Source: Streptomyces sp. MMG1533
Lineage (GTDB): Bacteria; Actinomycetota; Actinomycetes; Streptomycetales; Streptomycetaceae
Length of the DNA: 64,000 nucleotides
Direction of reading: 5' to 3'
Assembly: GCF_001279775.1 (NCBI RefSeq)
Contig: NZ_LGDG01000229.1
Coordinates: 10,131 to 74,130, forward strand
Positions 19,892 to 28,367 of the stretch are shown one piece after another; position 1 is the stretch's first letter; each line of letters starts with the position of its first letter. Made by a program: the position numbers and the translations under genes. The notes beneath the pieces were generated by a model that saw only the letters and a list, made by a program, of their open reading frames with translations, did not search any database and was not told the origin of the DNA.

Positions 19892-20689
19892 ATGACGTCC
19901 GCCGCACCGTCCTTCGAGCTGCTGCCCGGCGCGGCGGACTCGCCCGTGATCCTGCATGTGCCGCACTCGGCGCGGGAGATACCGCCCGCGGTGCGGACCG
20001 GGATCGTGCTGGACGACGCGGGGCTGGAGCGGGAGCTGGACCACATCACCGACGCGCACACCGCCGAGATCGCCGCCGAAGCCTCCGGGCTGTCCCCGGT
20101 CGCTCCCTGGCGGTTCGTCAACCGGCTCTCCCGGCTCGTCGTGGACCCGGAGCGGTTCCCGGACGAGCGGGAGGAGATGCTCGCCGTCGGGATGGGCGCC
20201 GTATACACCCGGACGACTCATCGCGCGCCGCTGCGGCCCGCGGACACCGACCCGGAGCCGTTGATCGCGCGGTACTTCCGACCGTACGCGCAGGCGATGA
20301 CGGAAGCCGTGGCCGGACGGCTCGCCGTCGCCGGGCGGGCCGTGATCATCGACGTGCACTCGTATCCCACCGCGTCGCTGCCCTACGAGCTGCACGGCGC
20401 GGGACCTCGGCCGCCGGTCTGCCTGGGCACCGACTCCTTCCACACGCCCGGCGAGCTGCTCGGCGCGGCACGGGAGGCGTTCGCGGAGTGCGGGGAGATC
20501 GGGCTCGACAGCCCGTTCGGCGGGGCGTACGTGCCGCTGGAGTTCTACGGGACCGAACCCCGGGTGAGTGCCCTGATGGTGGAGATCCGCCGCGACACCT
20601 ACATGAGCGAGCCGGGCGGCCCCGCCGGACCCGGACTGACCCGTCTCGCGTCGGCGCTGGCCGGCCTCGTCGATGTCCTGACCGGCTGA
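19892..20689 (+). CDS. N-formylglutamate amidohydrolase family protein
   Basis: A 265-residue enzyme of the FGase family. Family hallmarks: PVILHVPHSAREIP near the N-terminus, DAHTAEIA (acid-rich metal region), FVNRLSRLVVDPERF, and VIIDVHSYPT, with a late VEIRRDTYM. Members hydrolyse N-formylglutamate to glutamate and formate in histidine breakdown, or act on related N-formyl amino acids. No other hut gene is nearby, so the exact substrate is open. I prefer ATG 19892 (GGGAG upstream) to the in-frame start at 19847, because the conserved part begins soon after it. Confidence 0.82.
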   Translation: MTSAAPSFELLPGAADSPVILHVPHSAREIPPAVRTGIVLDDAGLERELDHITDAHTAEIAAEASGLSPVAPWRFVNRLSRLVVDPERFPDEREEMLAVGMGAVYTRTTHRAPLRPADTDPEPLIARYFRPYAQAMTEAVAGRLAVAGRAVIIDVHSYPTASLPYELHGAGPRPPVCLGTDSFHTPGELLGAAREAFAECGEIGLDSPFGGAYVPLEFYGTEPRVSALMVEIRRDTYMSEPGGPAGPGLTRLASALAGLVDVLTG

Positions 20690-20750
20690 CCTCCGGCTGG
20701 AGCACTCCCGCGCGACAGGCTGCCGGGCGGTGGTGGTGGGGGCGGGGGCC

Positions 20751-21002
20751 ATGACCGAGGAGACCTCCACGCTCACGGGACCGGCGCCGTCGCCGTCGCC
20801 GATACGGGACCGGCCCGCGTCGGCGATCACCAACGATCCGCGGTTCAGCCGGGCGGGGAGGTGACGAGCCGTCGAGTGACCCGGGGTCGGCACGCTGCTC
20901 GACCGGTTGCCCGGGCTGCGGCCCGCGGTCTCCACCGACCCGGTCGTCCGGCGCAGGAAGGCGATGATGCGCGGGCTGCAGACCCTGCCCGTCATGTGGT
21001 GA
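20751..21002 (+). pseudogene. cytochrome P450 gene reduced to its two ends
   Basis: From ATG 20751 the frame gives an N-terminus ending in AITNDPRFSRAGR and stops at TGA 20862. In the same frame, after a second TGA, 20886-21002 reads TLLDRLPGLRPAVSTDPVV, then MMRGLQTLPVMW and stop. The first part matches the DPRFSRA element after the early P450 helices; the second matches the standard P450 C-terminus (LPGLR...RG..LPV.W). The I-helix, ExxR and heme-Cys regions are gone, about 300 residues. An internal deletion explains this, since both ends remain in register on one strand. It is certainly non-functional. Confidence 0.65.
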
Positions 21003-21017
21003 GGAGGGACCGCCGGG

Positions 21018-21551
21018 TCAGGCCCGCAGCCACTCCGTGACCACCACCTCCCCGCCGGCCCGCAGCCGCAGTGCGAAGGGTCCGGCGGGGGCCAAATCGG
21101 ACGTGAAGCGCCCCAGGTCGTCGGCCTCGAGCGCGGCACCCGCCCGGGGTCCGCTGAGCACCTCGATGCTCGCCGGCTGCGGTGGCAGCACCTGCCCCAT
21201 CAGTCCCTGCGAGGTCACCTCGACGTCGACGGTCACGTCACCGGTGTGGAAGGTCAGCATCCGCGGAGGATCCGTCGCCCCTCTGACCGGGATCGCGTCG
21301 ACCAGCGAGTCGAAGGTCAGCTCGGCGAGCCGGGCGTCGAGGTCGTGCAGCGCGTACGCCTCGACGGCGAGCTGACGCAGCTCGGCCGGCACCGGGTCCA
21401 GGATGCCGGCGGCCAGGCGCAGATCCTGCAAGAGGCTGTCGTCGAACTCCTCGTCGGGTCCGTCGTCGAACTCCTCTTCGCCGATGCCTTCTTCGGCGAA
21501 GGAGCCGCTCTTCGGATCATTCAGATCATTCAGGTCACTCATGTCGTTCAC
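21018..21551 (-). CDS. small acidic protein of unknown function, last gene of the protease/sigma operon
   Basis: A 177-residue protein I do not recognise. Residues 1-45 are disordered and very acidic (EEGIGEEEFDDGPDEEFDD). A helical segment follows (LLQDLRLAAGILDPVPAEL). The last 90 residues alternate hydrophobic and polar positions like an Ig- or transthyretin-like beta sandwich (DVTVDVEVTSQGLMGQVLPP; GPFALRLRAGGEVVVTEWL). GTG 21551 overlaps the sigma factor's TAG by one base (TAGTG), so it is coupled; ATG 21542 is an alternative. There is no membrane helix or zinc motif. Its position directly behind a sigma gene suggests an anti-sigma or adaptor role (inference). Confidence 0.75.
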   Translation of the reverse strand: MNDMSDLNDLNDPKSGSFAEEGIGEEEFDDGPDEEFDDSLLQDLRLAAGILDPVPAELRQLAVEAYALHDLDARLAELTFDSLVDAIPVRGATDPPRMLTFHTGDVTVDVEVTSQGLMGQVLPPQPASIEVLSGPRAGAALEADDLGRFTSDLAPAGPFALRLRAGGEVVVTEWLRA

Positions 21552-22186
21552 TACGCTCCCCGTGCGTCGAGTCGGGCCCGCAGGCGGCGCAGACAGCGCT
21601 GGCGCAGCGGCCCGATGCTGCCCACCGCGATGCCCAGTGCGCCGGACACCTCCTGGTAGCTCGGCGGCGGCGAGGCCATCAGCACCCGCAGCAACTGCCT
21701 GCACCGGTCGCCGAGTTCCTCGAACTCCTGCCACACCCGCCGGATGCGCTCGGTCTCGGCGGCGGCCTCCTCCGAGTCGAGGAACGACTGCTCGGGCGTA
21801 CGGTCCTCGCTGATGCGGTCCAGGACCTGCGGGTCGTCCGTCGGCGTCAGCCGCCTTAAGCTCTTGAGCACCTTCAGGCACTCGTGCCGCGCGGTGCTGG
21901 CCAGCCAGGAGCCCGCTTTCTGCGGTTCGCGGATCCGGCCCAGGTGCTGGGCGAAGCGGAACCACACGGTCTGGTACACCTCGTGCGCGTCGGCGTCGGA
22001 CAGCCGATGCGCGCGCACCACGGACCACACCAGTGGGCTCAGCCCTTCCACCAATGCCTTCCAGGCCGCCGCGTCGCCGTCGACGGCGGACTGGACGAGC
22101 GCGCCGACATCTGCACGGTCCACGGTCCCACCCCTCGTGTACGGCAAGTCATCGTACGCCGTGGAGTGGGCGATTCCGGCCGTCAT
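21551..22186 (-). CDS. sigma-70 family (ECF-like) RNA polymerase sigma factor
   Basis: 211 residues. Region 2: DAAAWKALVEGLSPLVWSVV, then LSDADAHEVYQTVWFRFAQH, then AGSWLASTARHECLKVL, as in group 4 sigma factors. A linker follows, then region 4: LLRVLMASPPPSYQEVSGAL with GIAVGSIGPLRQRCLRRLRA, the HTH that reads -35 elements. ATG 22186 shares ATGA with the stop of the upstream protease gene, fixing the start and implying coupled translation. No classic zinc anti-sigma (ZAS) gene is adjacent; instead the small acidic protein follows and the protease precedes. Its promoters are unknown. Confidence 0.9.
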   Translation of the reverse strand: MTAGIAHSTAYDDLPYTRGGTVDRADVGALVQSAVDGDAAAWKALVEGLSPLVWSVVRAHRLSDADAHEVYQTVWFRFAQHLGRIREPQKAGSWLASTARHECLKVLKSLRRLTPTDDPQVLDRISEDRTPEQSFLDSEEAAAETERIRRVWQEFEELGDRCRQLLRVLMASPPPSYQEVSGALGIAVGSIGPLRQRCLRRLRARLDARGA

Positions 22187-23616
22187 ACGCCCGCCGCGGA
22201 CTGACCGTCGGTGACCGGGTGCCAAGTGGCCGGGCGCAGCGCCGGCACGTGCGCCCCGCGCACCTCCGCGAACTCGGTGTTCGCGGCGAGCAGTTGCTGC
22301 CGGGCGGCGCGGGGGTCGGTCTCCTTGTGCGCGGTCATGTGGGCGGCGACCAGGCCGGCGACGACCGGGGTGGCGAAGGACGTGCCGCTCCAGTGTGCGA
22401 ACCCCTCGAACGTCACGCGGTCGGGCGTGACGGTGTCGCCGTCCTCGCTCAACACGCCGGCATGCTGCGGGGACTGGCAGGTGCAGGCGTAGGTGAAGCC
22501 GTAGCGGCAGGCGTCGTACGTGGAGTGCTGGTACACGTACGGGACGGGGGCGTCGAAGCCGGTGAGGGCGCTGGTGAGGCGCTCGCCGGGGGCGTAGGCG
22601 TTCACCCAGGCGCCGTGGTTGCTGAAGCAGGCGCCGTACTCGCCGTCGCCGCGCAGCGCGCCGACCGACAGGACGCTGTTGCGGTACTCGGGAAGTGCGG
22701 CGTAGGCGGCGGGCCAGAAGGGCGTGGCGCTGGCGTTGTTGCCGGCCGCCGCGACCAACAGGGTGCGCTGTTGCAGGAGTTCCGCCATGAAGGCGTCGAG
22801 GCCGAGCAGGCCGTCGGTGCGGCCGTTGGAGGTGCCGGCGGAGAGGCTGATGATGTCGGGCCAGCCGCGCCGGTCGACGGCGTCGAAGAGCCGCTCGCCG
22901 AACTCCGACTCCAGGATGGCGCCGGCGTCGTTGAGGCTGCTCAGCACGGTGATGTCCGTGTTGGGTGCGACGGCCGCGACGAGGCCCGCGATGAAGGTGC
23001 CGTGGCCGATGTACTGCAGGAGGTTGCCCTGGCTGTCGGTCTCGGTGCCGTGCAGGTCGCCCTGGACGTGGGCGAGCAGGGCACCCGCGGCCGTGTAGTC
23101 GTGCGTGAGGCCGTTGTCGACGACGAGGACGCCGACGGCGGTGTCCGGGTCGTGGCCGGCCTCGGCCGGGGCCGGGTTGGTGCCCTGGGCGCGGGGGGCG
23201 GGCACGGGCTCGTCGCCGGGGCAGGAGTTGACCGCGATCGACACCACGTGGTTGCGGCTGATCAGCCGGCGTCCGGCACGTCCCTCGGGCTCGCGCAGGG
23301 CGCGCAGGGCGTGGGCGACGGCCTGGTCGGCGCTTCGGCCGCCTTGGCCGGGGTCGCCGACCTGGATGCGGGTGATGCCCGAGCGGTTGGTCTGAGGGCT
23401 CGCCCGCCGCACGTGGTCGGCGGTCAGGTCGGGCGCCGCGGTGAAGTGGGTGCGCACGCTGTCCTCGACGAGTCGCGCCTCCTCACCGTCGCGGGCGAGT
23501 ACGACTCCCTTCTCGTAGATGAACTCCGCGGCGTCGTCGGGCCCCAGGGCCAGGGGGACGTCGGGCATGGAGCGCTGGATCTGGTCGAACTGCTCGTGGA
23601 AACGCTGTGGTGCCAT
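22183..23616 (-). CDS. cytoplasmic S8 (subtilisin-like) serine protease
   Basis: A 477-residue subtilase with the triad Asp167 (VLVVDNGL), His205 (IGHGTFIAG) and Ser413 (WSGTSFATPVVAGL). The oxyanion Asn is likely in LVAAAGNNAS. No signal peptide or membrane helix is present: the first 150 residues are a polar N-terminal domain that may be a propeptide or sensor. A Cys-rich insert lies before the Ser motif (YDACRYGFTYACTCQ). ATG 23616 follows GGGGAGG. First gene of an operon with the sigma factor (ATGA overlap) and acidic protein, and divergent from a TPR-CHAT gene. Keeping a subtilase inside the cell argues for a regulated signalling role. Confidence 0.9.
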   Translation of the reverse strand: MAPQRFHEQFDQIQRSMPDVPLALGPDDAAEFIYEKGVVLARDGEEARLVEDSVRTHFTAAPDLTADHVRRASPQTNRSGITRIQVGDPGQGGRSADQAVAHALRALREPEGRAGRRLISRNHVVSIAVNSCPGDEPVPAPRAQGTNPAPAEAGHDPDTAVGVLVVDNGLTHDYTAAGALLAHVQGDLHGTETDSQGNLLQYIGHGTFIAGLVAAVAPNTDITVLSSLNDAGAILESEFGERLFDAVDRRGWPDIISLSAGTSNGRTDGLLGLDAFMAELLQQRTLLVAAAGNNASATPFWPAAYAALPEYRNSVLSVGALRGDGEYGACFSNHGAWVNAYAPGERLTSALTGFDAPVPYVYQHSTYDACRYGFTYACTCQSPQHAGVLSEDGDTVTPDRVTFEGFAHWSGTSFATPVVAGLVAAHMTAHKETDPRAARQQLLAANTEFAEVRGAHVPALRPATWHPVTDGQSAAGV

Positions 23617-23725
23617 GGCATGTCCTCCCCTTGTGACGGCGGTCGTCAGTCAGAGCCACGGGGGCGCCGATTGATACAGCGCCAAACCTGTGTGACGTGC
23701 AACCGGGGCCACTACCATCCATGGA
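23617..23725. promoter_or_regulatory. divergent promoter region between the S8 protease and TPR-CHAT genes
   Basis: A 109-base gap serving both units. TGACG(GCGGT)CGTCA at 23634-23648 is a perfect 5-base dyad 18 bases before the protease start. TTGATA at 23671-23676 could be a -35 for the CHAT gene. No standard ECF promoter pair is clear to me, so autoregulation by the sigma factor remains untested. Confidence 0.35.
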
Positions 23726-26332
23726 GTGACAGCGGGAAGCGACTCGGTTCTCGAACTGCTGCCGATGGTGTTCGCCGCACCGAACGAGGCTCTGACGCGG
23801 GCACGGGCCGTGCTCGACTCCGATCCGTCGCCGTGGTGTGCCTCCGTGGCCCACCAGGTGATCGGCATCTGGCAGCGGGACTGGGGCGATCTCAGGATCG
23901 CGCTGCACCACCTGCGCCTTGCCCGCGATCTGGCGGTGCGCGCGGAGTCTCCCGACCGTGAGGCGGACGTCCTGGCCGCCCTCGGGGTGGCGCTGGTGCA
24001 TGCGGGCCGTACCCGGGAGGGCCTGAAGGCCCTGGAGCGGGGTGTCGCGGTGAGCAGCGGGCACACGCGCGCGCGGGTCCTGTTCCGGCGGGCCTACGCG
24101 TCGTGGGTACTGGGGCATCACCGGGAGGCGCTGGAGGACGTGCGCCGGTCGATCCCCGTGCTGCGACAGGCGGACGACGTCATCTGGACGGCGCGCGCGC
24201 TGACCCTGCGCGCGACGGTGCATCTCGCGCTCGGCGCTGTGGACCGCGCGGAGGCCGACTTCGCCGCCGCCGAGGCGCTGTGGGACACCACCGGGCAGGA
24301 ACACGACAAGGCCGACGCGGTGGAGAGCCGGGGCCTTGCCGCGTTCCGGTCGGGCGACATCCCTGCGGCGCTGCGGCTGCTCGACGAGGCGGGGGAACGG
24401 TACTCCAAGCTCGGCACGCCGACCTTCATGCTCAACATCCGGCGCTGCGAGGTCCTGATGGCGGCCGGGCTCGCACCCGAGGCGCTCGGCGAGGCGGACG
24501 CGGCGATCGCCGTCCTCGACGGCATCGGCGGTCAGTCCACCCGCAAGGCCGAGCTGCTGCTGGCGGCCGCGCGGGCGGCCCGGCTGGCGGGTGATCCGCA
24601 CACCGCGATCGCGCGCGCGGACATGGCCGTACGGCTCTTCGCCGGGCAGCGGCGCACCTGGTGGGAGACGCACGCCCGGCTGGTGCTGATCGAGGCGCGG
24701 GTCGCCGCCGGGCGCGGCTCCGGGCGGCTGGTCGCGGACGCCGCCGCGGTGGCCGACCGGCTGGCCGCCTTCGGCGCGCCGGCCGCACCGGAGGCCTCGC
24801 TGCTCGCCGGGCGGATCGCCCTGGGCCTCGGCTGGACGGCCGACGCCGAGCGGCACTTGACGGTCGCCGCCCGCAGCAGGCACAGCGGGCCGCCGCTGGC
24901 GCGGATGACGGGCTGGGCGGCGCAGGCGCTGTGGGCCCGGGCCGCCGGTTCCGGCCGGGGTGTCCTGGAGGCCTGCCGGCGCGGTCTCGACGTGCTGGAC
25001 GACCACCGGACGACGCTCGGCGCCTCGGAGCTGAGGGCCCGGGCCACCGCACAGGGCGCGGAACTCGCCGCGCTGGCCCAGCAGGCCAGTCTCGACTCGG
25101 GCGGCCCGCGGCGGCTGCTGGTGTGGAGCGAACGCTGGCGGGCCACCGTCCTGTCCGCGCCGCCGACCCGGCCCCCGGCCGACCCCGCCCTGCTCAGCGG
25201 AATGACCGCCTTCCGGGAGATCGCCGCCCGCGCCGAGGCCGCCCGGATGGAGGGCCGTCCGGTGCCGGCACTGGAGCGCGAACAGCGGCGCCTGGAGCGG
25301 GAGATCCGCTCCCGGACCCTGCACATCCGCGGTGACGCGCCGGGCGACGGGGACCGGTTCGACCCCGCCCGGCTGCTGGAACGTCTGGGGGACGACGTAC
25401 GGCTGGTGGAACTGGCCGTCCTCGACGGGCGGGTGCAGGTGCTGCTGTGCGGGCGGGGGCGGGTGCGGCGGTTCGAGGCCGGGCTGCTGGCCGAGGCGGA
25501 GACCGAGGCCGAGCATGTGCAGGCCGGGTTGCGGCGGCTGGCCCATCCGGGGGCGGAGGCGCGTTTTCCGGTGGTGGAGGCGGCGGGGCGCCGCCTGGAG
25601 GAGCTGCTGTTCGGTCCGGCGGCGGCGCATCTGGGCACGGGCCCGGTCGTGGTGGTGCCGCCGGGCCGGCTGCACCGGGTGCCGTGGGCGTTGCTGCCGT
25701 CGCTGCGGGAGCGGGTGTTCAGCGTGTCGCCGTCGGCGAGCAGCTGGCTGCGCGCCCGGGACACGGCGCCGCCGCCGGGTGGCCGCCAGGTGCTGGTACG
25801 CGGACCGGGGTTGGCGACCGGCGGTGCGGAGGTGCCCGAACTGGCGGGCCGGTACGGCGGATCGATCGTGCTGGAGCACGAAGAGGCGCGGGTTCCACGG
25901 GTGTTGGAGGAGCTCGACGGGTCGGCGTTGGCGCACATCGCCGCGCACGGCACGTTCCGCGCGGACAGCCCGCTGTTCTCGTCGCTGCGGATGGCCGACG
26001 GCCCGCTCATCGTCCACGACTTCGAACGCCTGGACCGCAGCCCGTACCGGATAATCCTCTCCTGCTGCGACACCGCGCGGTTCGCGTCCGTCGGCGCCGA
26101 CGAACTGCTCGGTCTGGTCACCGCGCTGCTGCCGCTGGGCACGGCCGGGGTGGTGGCGTGCAGCGCGCCCGTCAACGACGCCGCGGTGGTGCCCCTGATG
26201 CTCGCCCTGCACAAGGGACTCGGCGCCGGCCTGTCCCTGGCGGAGGCGCTGCGCGACGCGCGCGCCGCGCTGCCGGGCGACGCGACCCACCAGGCGACGG
26301 GGTGGGCCTTCTCGGCGTTCGGGGCGGCCTGA
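23726..26332 (+). CDS. TPR-CHAT protein (caspase-like cysteine protease domain with N-terminal TPR repeats)
   Basis: 868 residues. Residues 1-500 are Ala/Leu-rich TPR-type helices (ALHHLRLARDLAVRAESPD; LTLRATVHLALGAVDRAEAD). Residues 560-868 form a CHAT domain, a clan CD caspase-like fold: His741 in AHIAAHGTFR and Cys781 in IILSCCDTARF make the dyad, followed by GLVTALLPLGTAGVVACSAPV and VPLMLALHKGLGAG. GTG 23726 is used; the overlapping ATG at 23721 stops at once. It diverges from the S8 protease/sigma/acidic operon. TPR-CHAT proteases are known as effectors in type III-E CRISPR (Craspase) and with gasdermins. Here I infer a partner in the adjacent proteolytic circuit. Confidence 0.9.
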   Translation: MTAGSDSVLELLPMVFAAPNEALTRARAVLDSDPSPWCASVAHQVIGIWQRDWGDLRIALHHLRLARDLAVRAESPDREADVLAALGVALVHAGRTREGLKALERGVAVSSGHTRARVLFRRAYASWVLGHHREALEDVRRSIPVLRQADDVIWTARALTLRATVHLALGAVDRAEADFAAAEALWDTTGQEHDKADAVESRGLAAFRSGDIPAALRLLDEAGERYSKLGTPTFMLNIRRCEVLMAAGLAPEALGEADAAIAVLDGIGGQSTRKAELLLAAARAARLAGDPHTAIARADMAVRLFAGQRRTWWETHARLVLIEARVAAGRGSGRLVADAAAVADRLAAFGAPAAPEASLLAGRIALGLGWTADAERHLTVAARSRHSGPPLARMTGWAAQALWARAAGSGRGVLEACRRGLDVLDDHRTTLGASELRARATAQGAELAALAQQASLDSGGPRRLLVWSERWRATVLSAPPTRPPADPALLSGMTAFREIAARAEAARMEGRPVPALEREQRRLEREIRSRTLHIRGDAPGDGDRFDPARLLERLGDDVRLVELAVLDGRVQVLLCGRGRVRRFEAGLLAEAETEAEHVQAGLRRLAHPGAEARFPVVEAAGRRLEELLFGPAAAHLGTGPVVVVPPGRLHRVPWALLPSLRERVFSVSPSASSWLRARDTAPPPGGRQVLVRGPGLATGGAEVPELAGRYGGSIVLEHEEARVPRVLEELDGSALAHIAAHGTFRADSPLFSSLRMADGPLIVHDFERLDRSPYRIILSCCDTARFASVGADELLGLVTALLPLGTAGVVACSAPVNDAAVVPLMLALHKGLGAGLSLAEALRDARAALPGDATHQATGWAFSAFGAA

Positions 26333-26417
26333 CCCTCCGTGTGTGACGGTCAGACCCTCCGTGTGTGGCGGGCCTGACCCACTGTGTGTGGCGGGCCTGA
26401 CCCGCTGTGTGGCGGCC
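26330..26417. repeat. degenerate tandem repeat of about 23 bases downstream of the CHAT gene
   Basis: Units begin with (T/A)GACCC at 26330, 26352, 26375 and 26398, with a partial fifth at 26418. Each carries GTGTG(TG) and GGCGG-like text, for example TGACCCACTGTGTGTGGCGG. Spacing is 22, 23, 23 and 20 bases. The first unit contains the CHAT stop codon. It is probably slippage-derived, leading into the terminator at 26417. Confidence 0.6.
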
Positions 26418-26445
26418 TGACCCCTCCCCCGATCACGGGGGTCAG
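26417..26445. terminator. hairpin between the convergent CHAT and LuxR genes
   Basis: CTGACCCC (26417-26424) and GGGGTCAG (26438-26445) form a perfect 8-base stem with a 13-base loop, 21 bases before the end of the LuxR gene. It can terminate both strands. Confidence 0.6.
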
Positions 26446-26466
26446 ACCGCCGGTCCGGTGTGCGGC

Positions 26467-28296
26467 TCAGGCCGGCTGTGCCTCCGGCAGTTCGACGAGC
26501 CACGGCAGCGCGCCGCGGTCGCTCGCGCCGAGGCGGGCGTACGCGCTGTAGAGGTGATTGCCGACGGTACGGATCGACAGGGTGAGCTTCTCCGCGATCT
26601 GCCGGTTGCTCAGGCCGGCGGCTGCGAGCGTGACGATCTGCCGCTGCCTGGCGGTCAGTTCGCCCAGGACCAGGCCGGACAGTGCCGGGGTGCGGGCGCC
26701 CTGGCAGCGCCGGGCGAGGGCGACGGCACGCGTACGTGACGTGCGGGCGGCCCGCGGGTCGCGGTGGGCGCGTACGGCCTGGGCGTGCGCCTCGGCCGCG
26801 AACAGCAGGAAGCCGCGCTCCTCCAGCTCTTCGGCCGCCCGGTCCAGGGCGGGACCGTCACCACGGGCGAGCGCGTCGGCGTGCACACGGAAGACGCCGG
26901 ACAGCCGACTGCCGTCCGGCTCGGGGACGCCGAGCCGGACGGCGTCGTACCCGTCGCCGGTGAGCGCCGCCACGGCTCCGTCGATGTCACCACCCGCCGC
27001 CGGCCAGGTGGCCGCCCCACCCCCGTGAGGGCGGCCACCCAGGACCTCGTGGGCGGTCGTCGTGTCGCCCGACTGGGCGGCGGCCAGGGCGAGTTCACGA
27101 CGGCAGTCCGGATCGTCACCGGACCCTCGCAAACCCTCCCGCGCCCAGGCCGCCGCCTCGCGCAGTTCCCCCCGCAGCCGCGAGAACCGCGCGCGTACGG
27201 CCGCGTACGCGGCCGGCACCTCGGCGCCCTCGTCCAGCAGCCACTCCCCCACCGGTGCCGGAATCGTCCGTACGTCCGCCCGCTCGATCCCCCTGGTCAG
27301 CGCGGCCGACTCGGCGGCCAGGGCGGCCGTGCAGCTGTCCGGCGTGCGGGCCAGTCGCCGGGCGCGCAGCCGTCCGGCGGCGGCGCGCAGGACCGGGCCG
27401 TACAGGGGGTGGGCGAGGCGGACGGCGCCGTGGTCGTCGACGTGGACCAGGCCGTCGGCCTCCAGGTGTTCGAGGGGCCGCAGGTCGAGGTCGTCCATGG
27501 GGAGCGGGAGGGGCTCGGCGAAGGCCAGCCGTTCGAGGGTCTCGCGCTCGTCGGGGGCGGTGCGGCCGAGGAGGTGCGCGGTGCGCTCACGGACGGTCGC
27601 CGTGATCGGCACCGGACCGCGCCAGGCCCGCGTACCGGAGCCCGGCACGGGGGTGAGCCGTTCGCGCACCGCGCCCAGCAGGTCGCGCAGCAGCCGCAGG
27701 TCGCCCTGGCACAGGCGGTACAGGCGGTTGACGGTGAGCGGCTCCAGACCCTCACCGTCAACCGCCGCGAGCAGGTGGGCCGTCTCCTCCCGGGGCAGCG
27801 GCTCCAGGGCGAGGCGCGGCAGCAGCTCTCCGGTCCACAGCCGGGAGATCGCGCCGGGCACCGGGACGCCCTCGGTGGCGACGACCACGAGACGGGTGCG
27901 CCCGTGCACGGCCAGCTGGTGGACCAGGGCGGCCGAGGCGTCGTCGAGCAGATGGGCGTCGTCGACCAGCAACAGCCGGGTGCCGGCCAGGAGTTGGACG
28001 GCACGGTGCAGGGAGACGGGCTCGGGGAGCAGGTGCGCGAACGCGGCGAAGGGGAGCTGCCGGGTCTCGGGCGTCCCGGCGACCTTGGCACAGTCGGCGC
28101 CGCGGACGGCCTCGGCGGCGAGGCGGGTCTTGCCACTGCCCGCCGGGCCGGTCACCACGATGCCGTGGCGGGCGGCGGTCAGGGCCCTGCGGACCAGTGC
28201 GAGTTCGTCCTCCCGACCAGTGAACGGCCAGGGCAGCTCCAGCGTCTTCGCGTCCCGCTCGAAAGTCGTCACGACAGCAAGAGCCGCCATACTCAC
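26467..28296 (-). CDS. LuxR-family (LAL-type) regulator with N-terminal AAA/ATPase domain
   Basis: A 609-residue regulator. Residues 25-170 form an ATPase: GREDELALVRRAL, Walker A VVTGPAGSGKTRLA and Walker B TRLLLVDDAHLLDD. The middle is helical with weak TPR character. The C-terminal 60 residues are the LuxR HTH: ELTARQRQIVTLAAAGLSNR, then QIAEKLTLSIRTVGNHLYSA. It is shorter than the roughly 900-residue LALs. GTG 28296 and ATG 28290 are both possible starts; neither has a clear ribosome site. It is divergent from the astacin-like protease, with a 39-base nested dyad (28297-28335) in the shared promoter. It may control the neighbouring protease genes (inference). Confidence 0.87.
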   Translation of the reverse strand: MSMAALAVVTTFERDAKTLELPWPFTGREDELALVRRALTAARHGIVVTGPAGSGKTRLAAEAVRGADCAKVAGTPETRQLPFAAFAHLLPEPVSLHRAVQLLAGTRLLLVDDAHLLDDASAALVHQLAVHGRTRLVVVATEGVPVPGAISRLWTGELLPRLALEPLPREETAHLLAAVDGEGLEPLTVNRLYRLCQGDLRLLRDLLGAVRERLTPVPGSGTRAWRGPVPITATVRERTAHLLGRTAPDERETLERLAFAEPLPLPMDDLDLRPLEHLEADGLVHVDDHGAVRLAHPLYGPVLRAAAGRLRARRLARTPDSCTAALAAESAALTRGIERADVRTIPAPVGEWLLDEGAEVPAAYAAVRARFSRLRGELREAAAWAREGLRGSGDDPDCRRELALAAAQSGDTTTAHEVLGGRPHGGGAATWPAAGGDIDGAVAALTGDGYDAVRLGVPEPDGSRLSGVFRVHADALARGDGPALDRAAEELEERGFLLFAAEAHAQAVRAHRDPRAARTSRTRAVALARRCQGARTPALSGLVLGELTARQRQIVTLAAAGLSNRQIAEKLTLSIRTVGNHLYSAYARLGASDRGALPWLVELPEAQPA

Positions 28297-28335
28297 GCCT
28301 GATACAGGGGGACTTGAGTAGCCCCCGACTCAGGC
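28297..28335. promoter_or_regulatory. nested inverted repeat between the LuxR and astacin genes
   Basis: GCCTGA (28297-28302) pairs with TCAGGC (28330-28335), and inside it GGGGG (28307-28311) pairs with CCCCC (28322-28326). The dyad abuts the LuxR start codon on one side and lies 32 bases before the astacin ATG on the other. It looks like a shared operator, or an mRNA hairpin at the LuxR 5' end. Confidence 0.5.
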
Positions 28336-28367
28336 GCCCGGGGGCGGCCCGCGGCAGTCTGTTCGCC

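Noticed and set aside
26330..26417. Possible CRISPR-like or attachment-site repeats after the CHAT gene
   Set aside because: The units are contiguous and degenerate, with no spacers and no integrase gene nearby.
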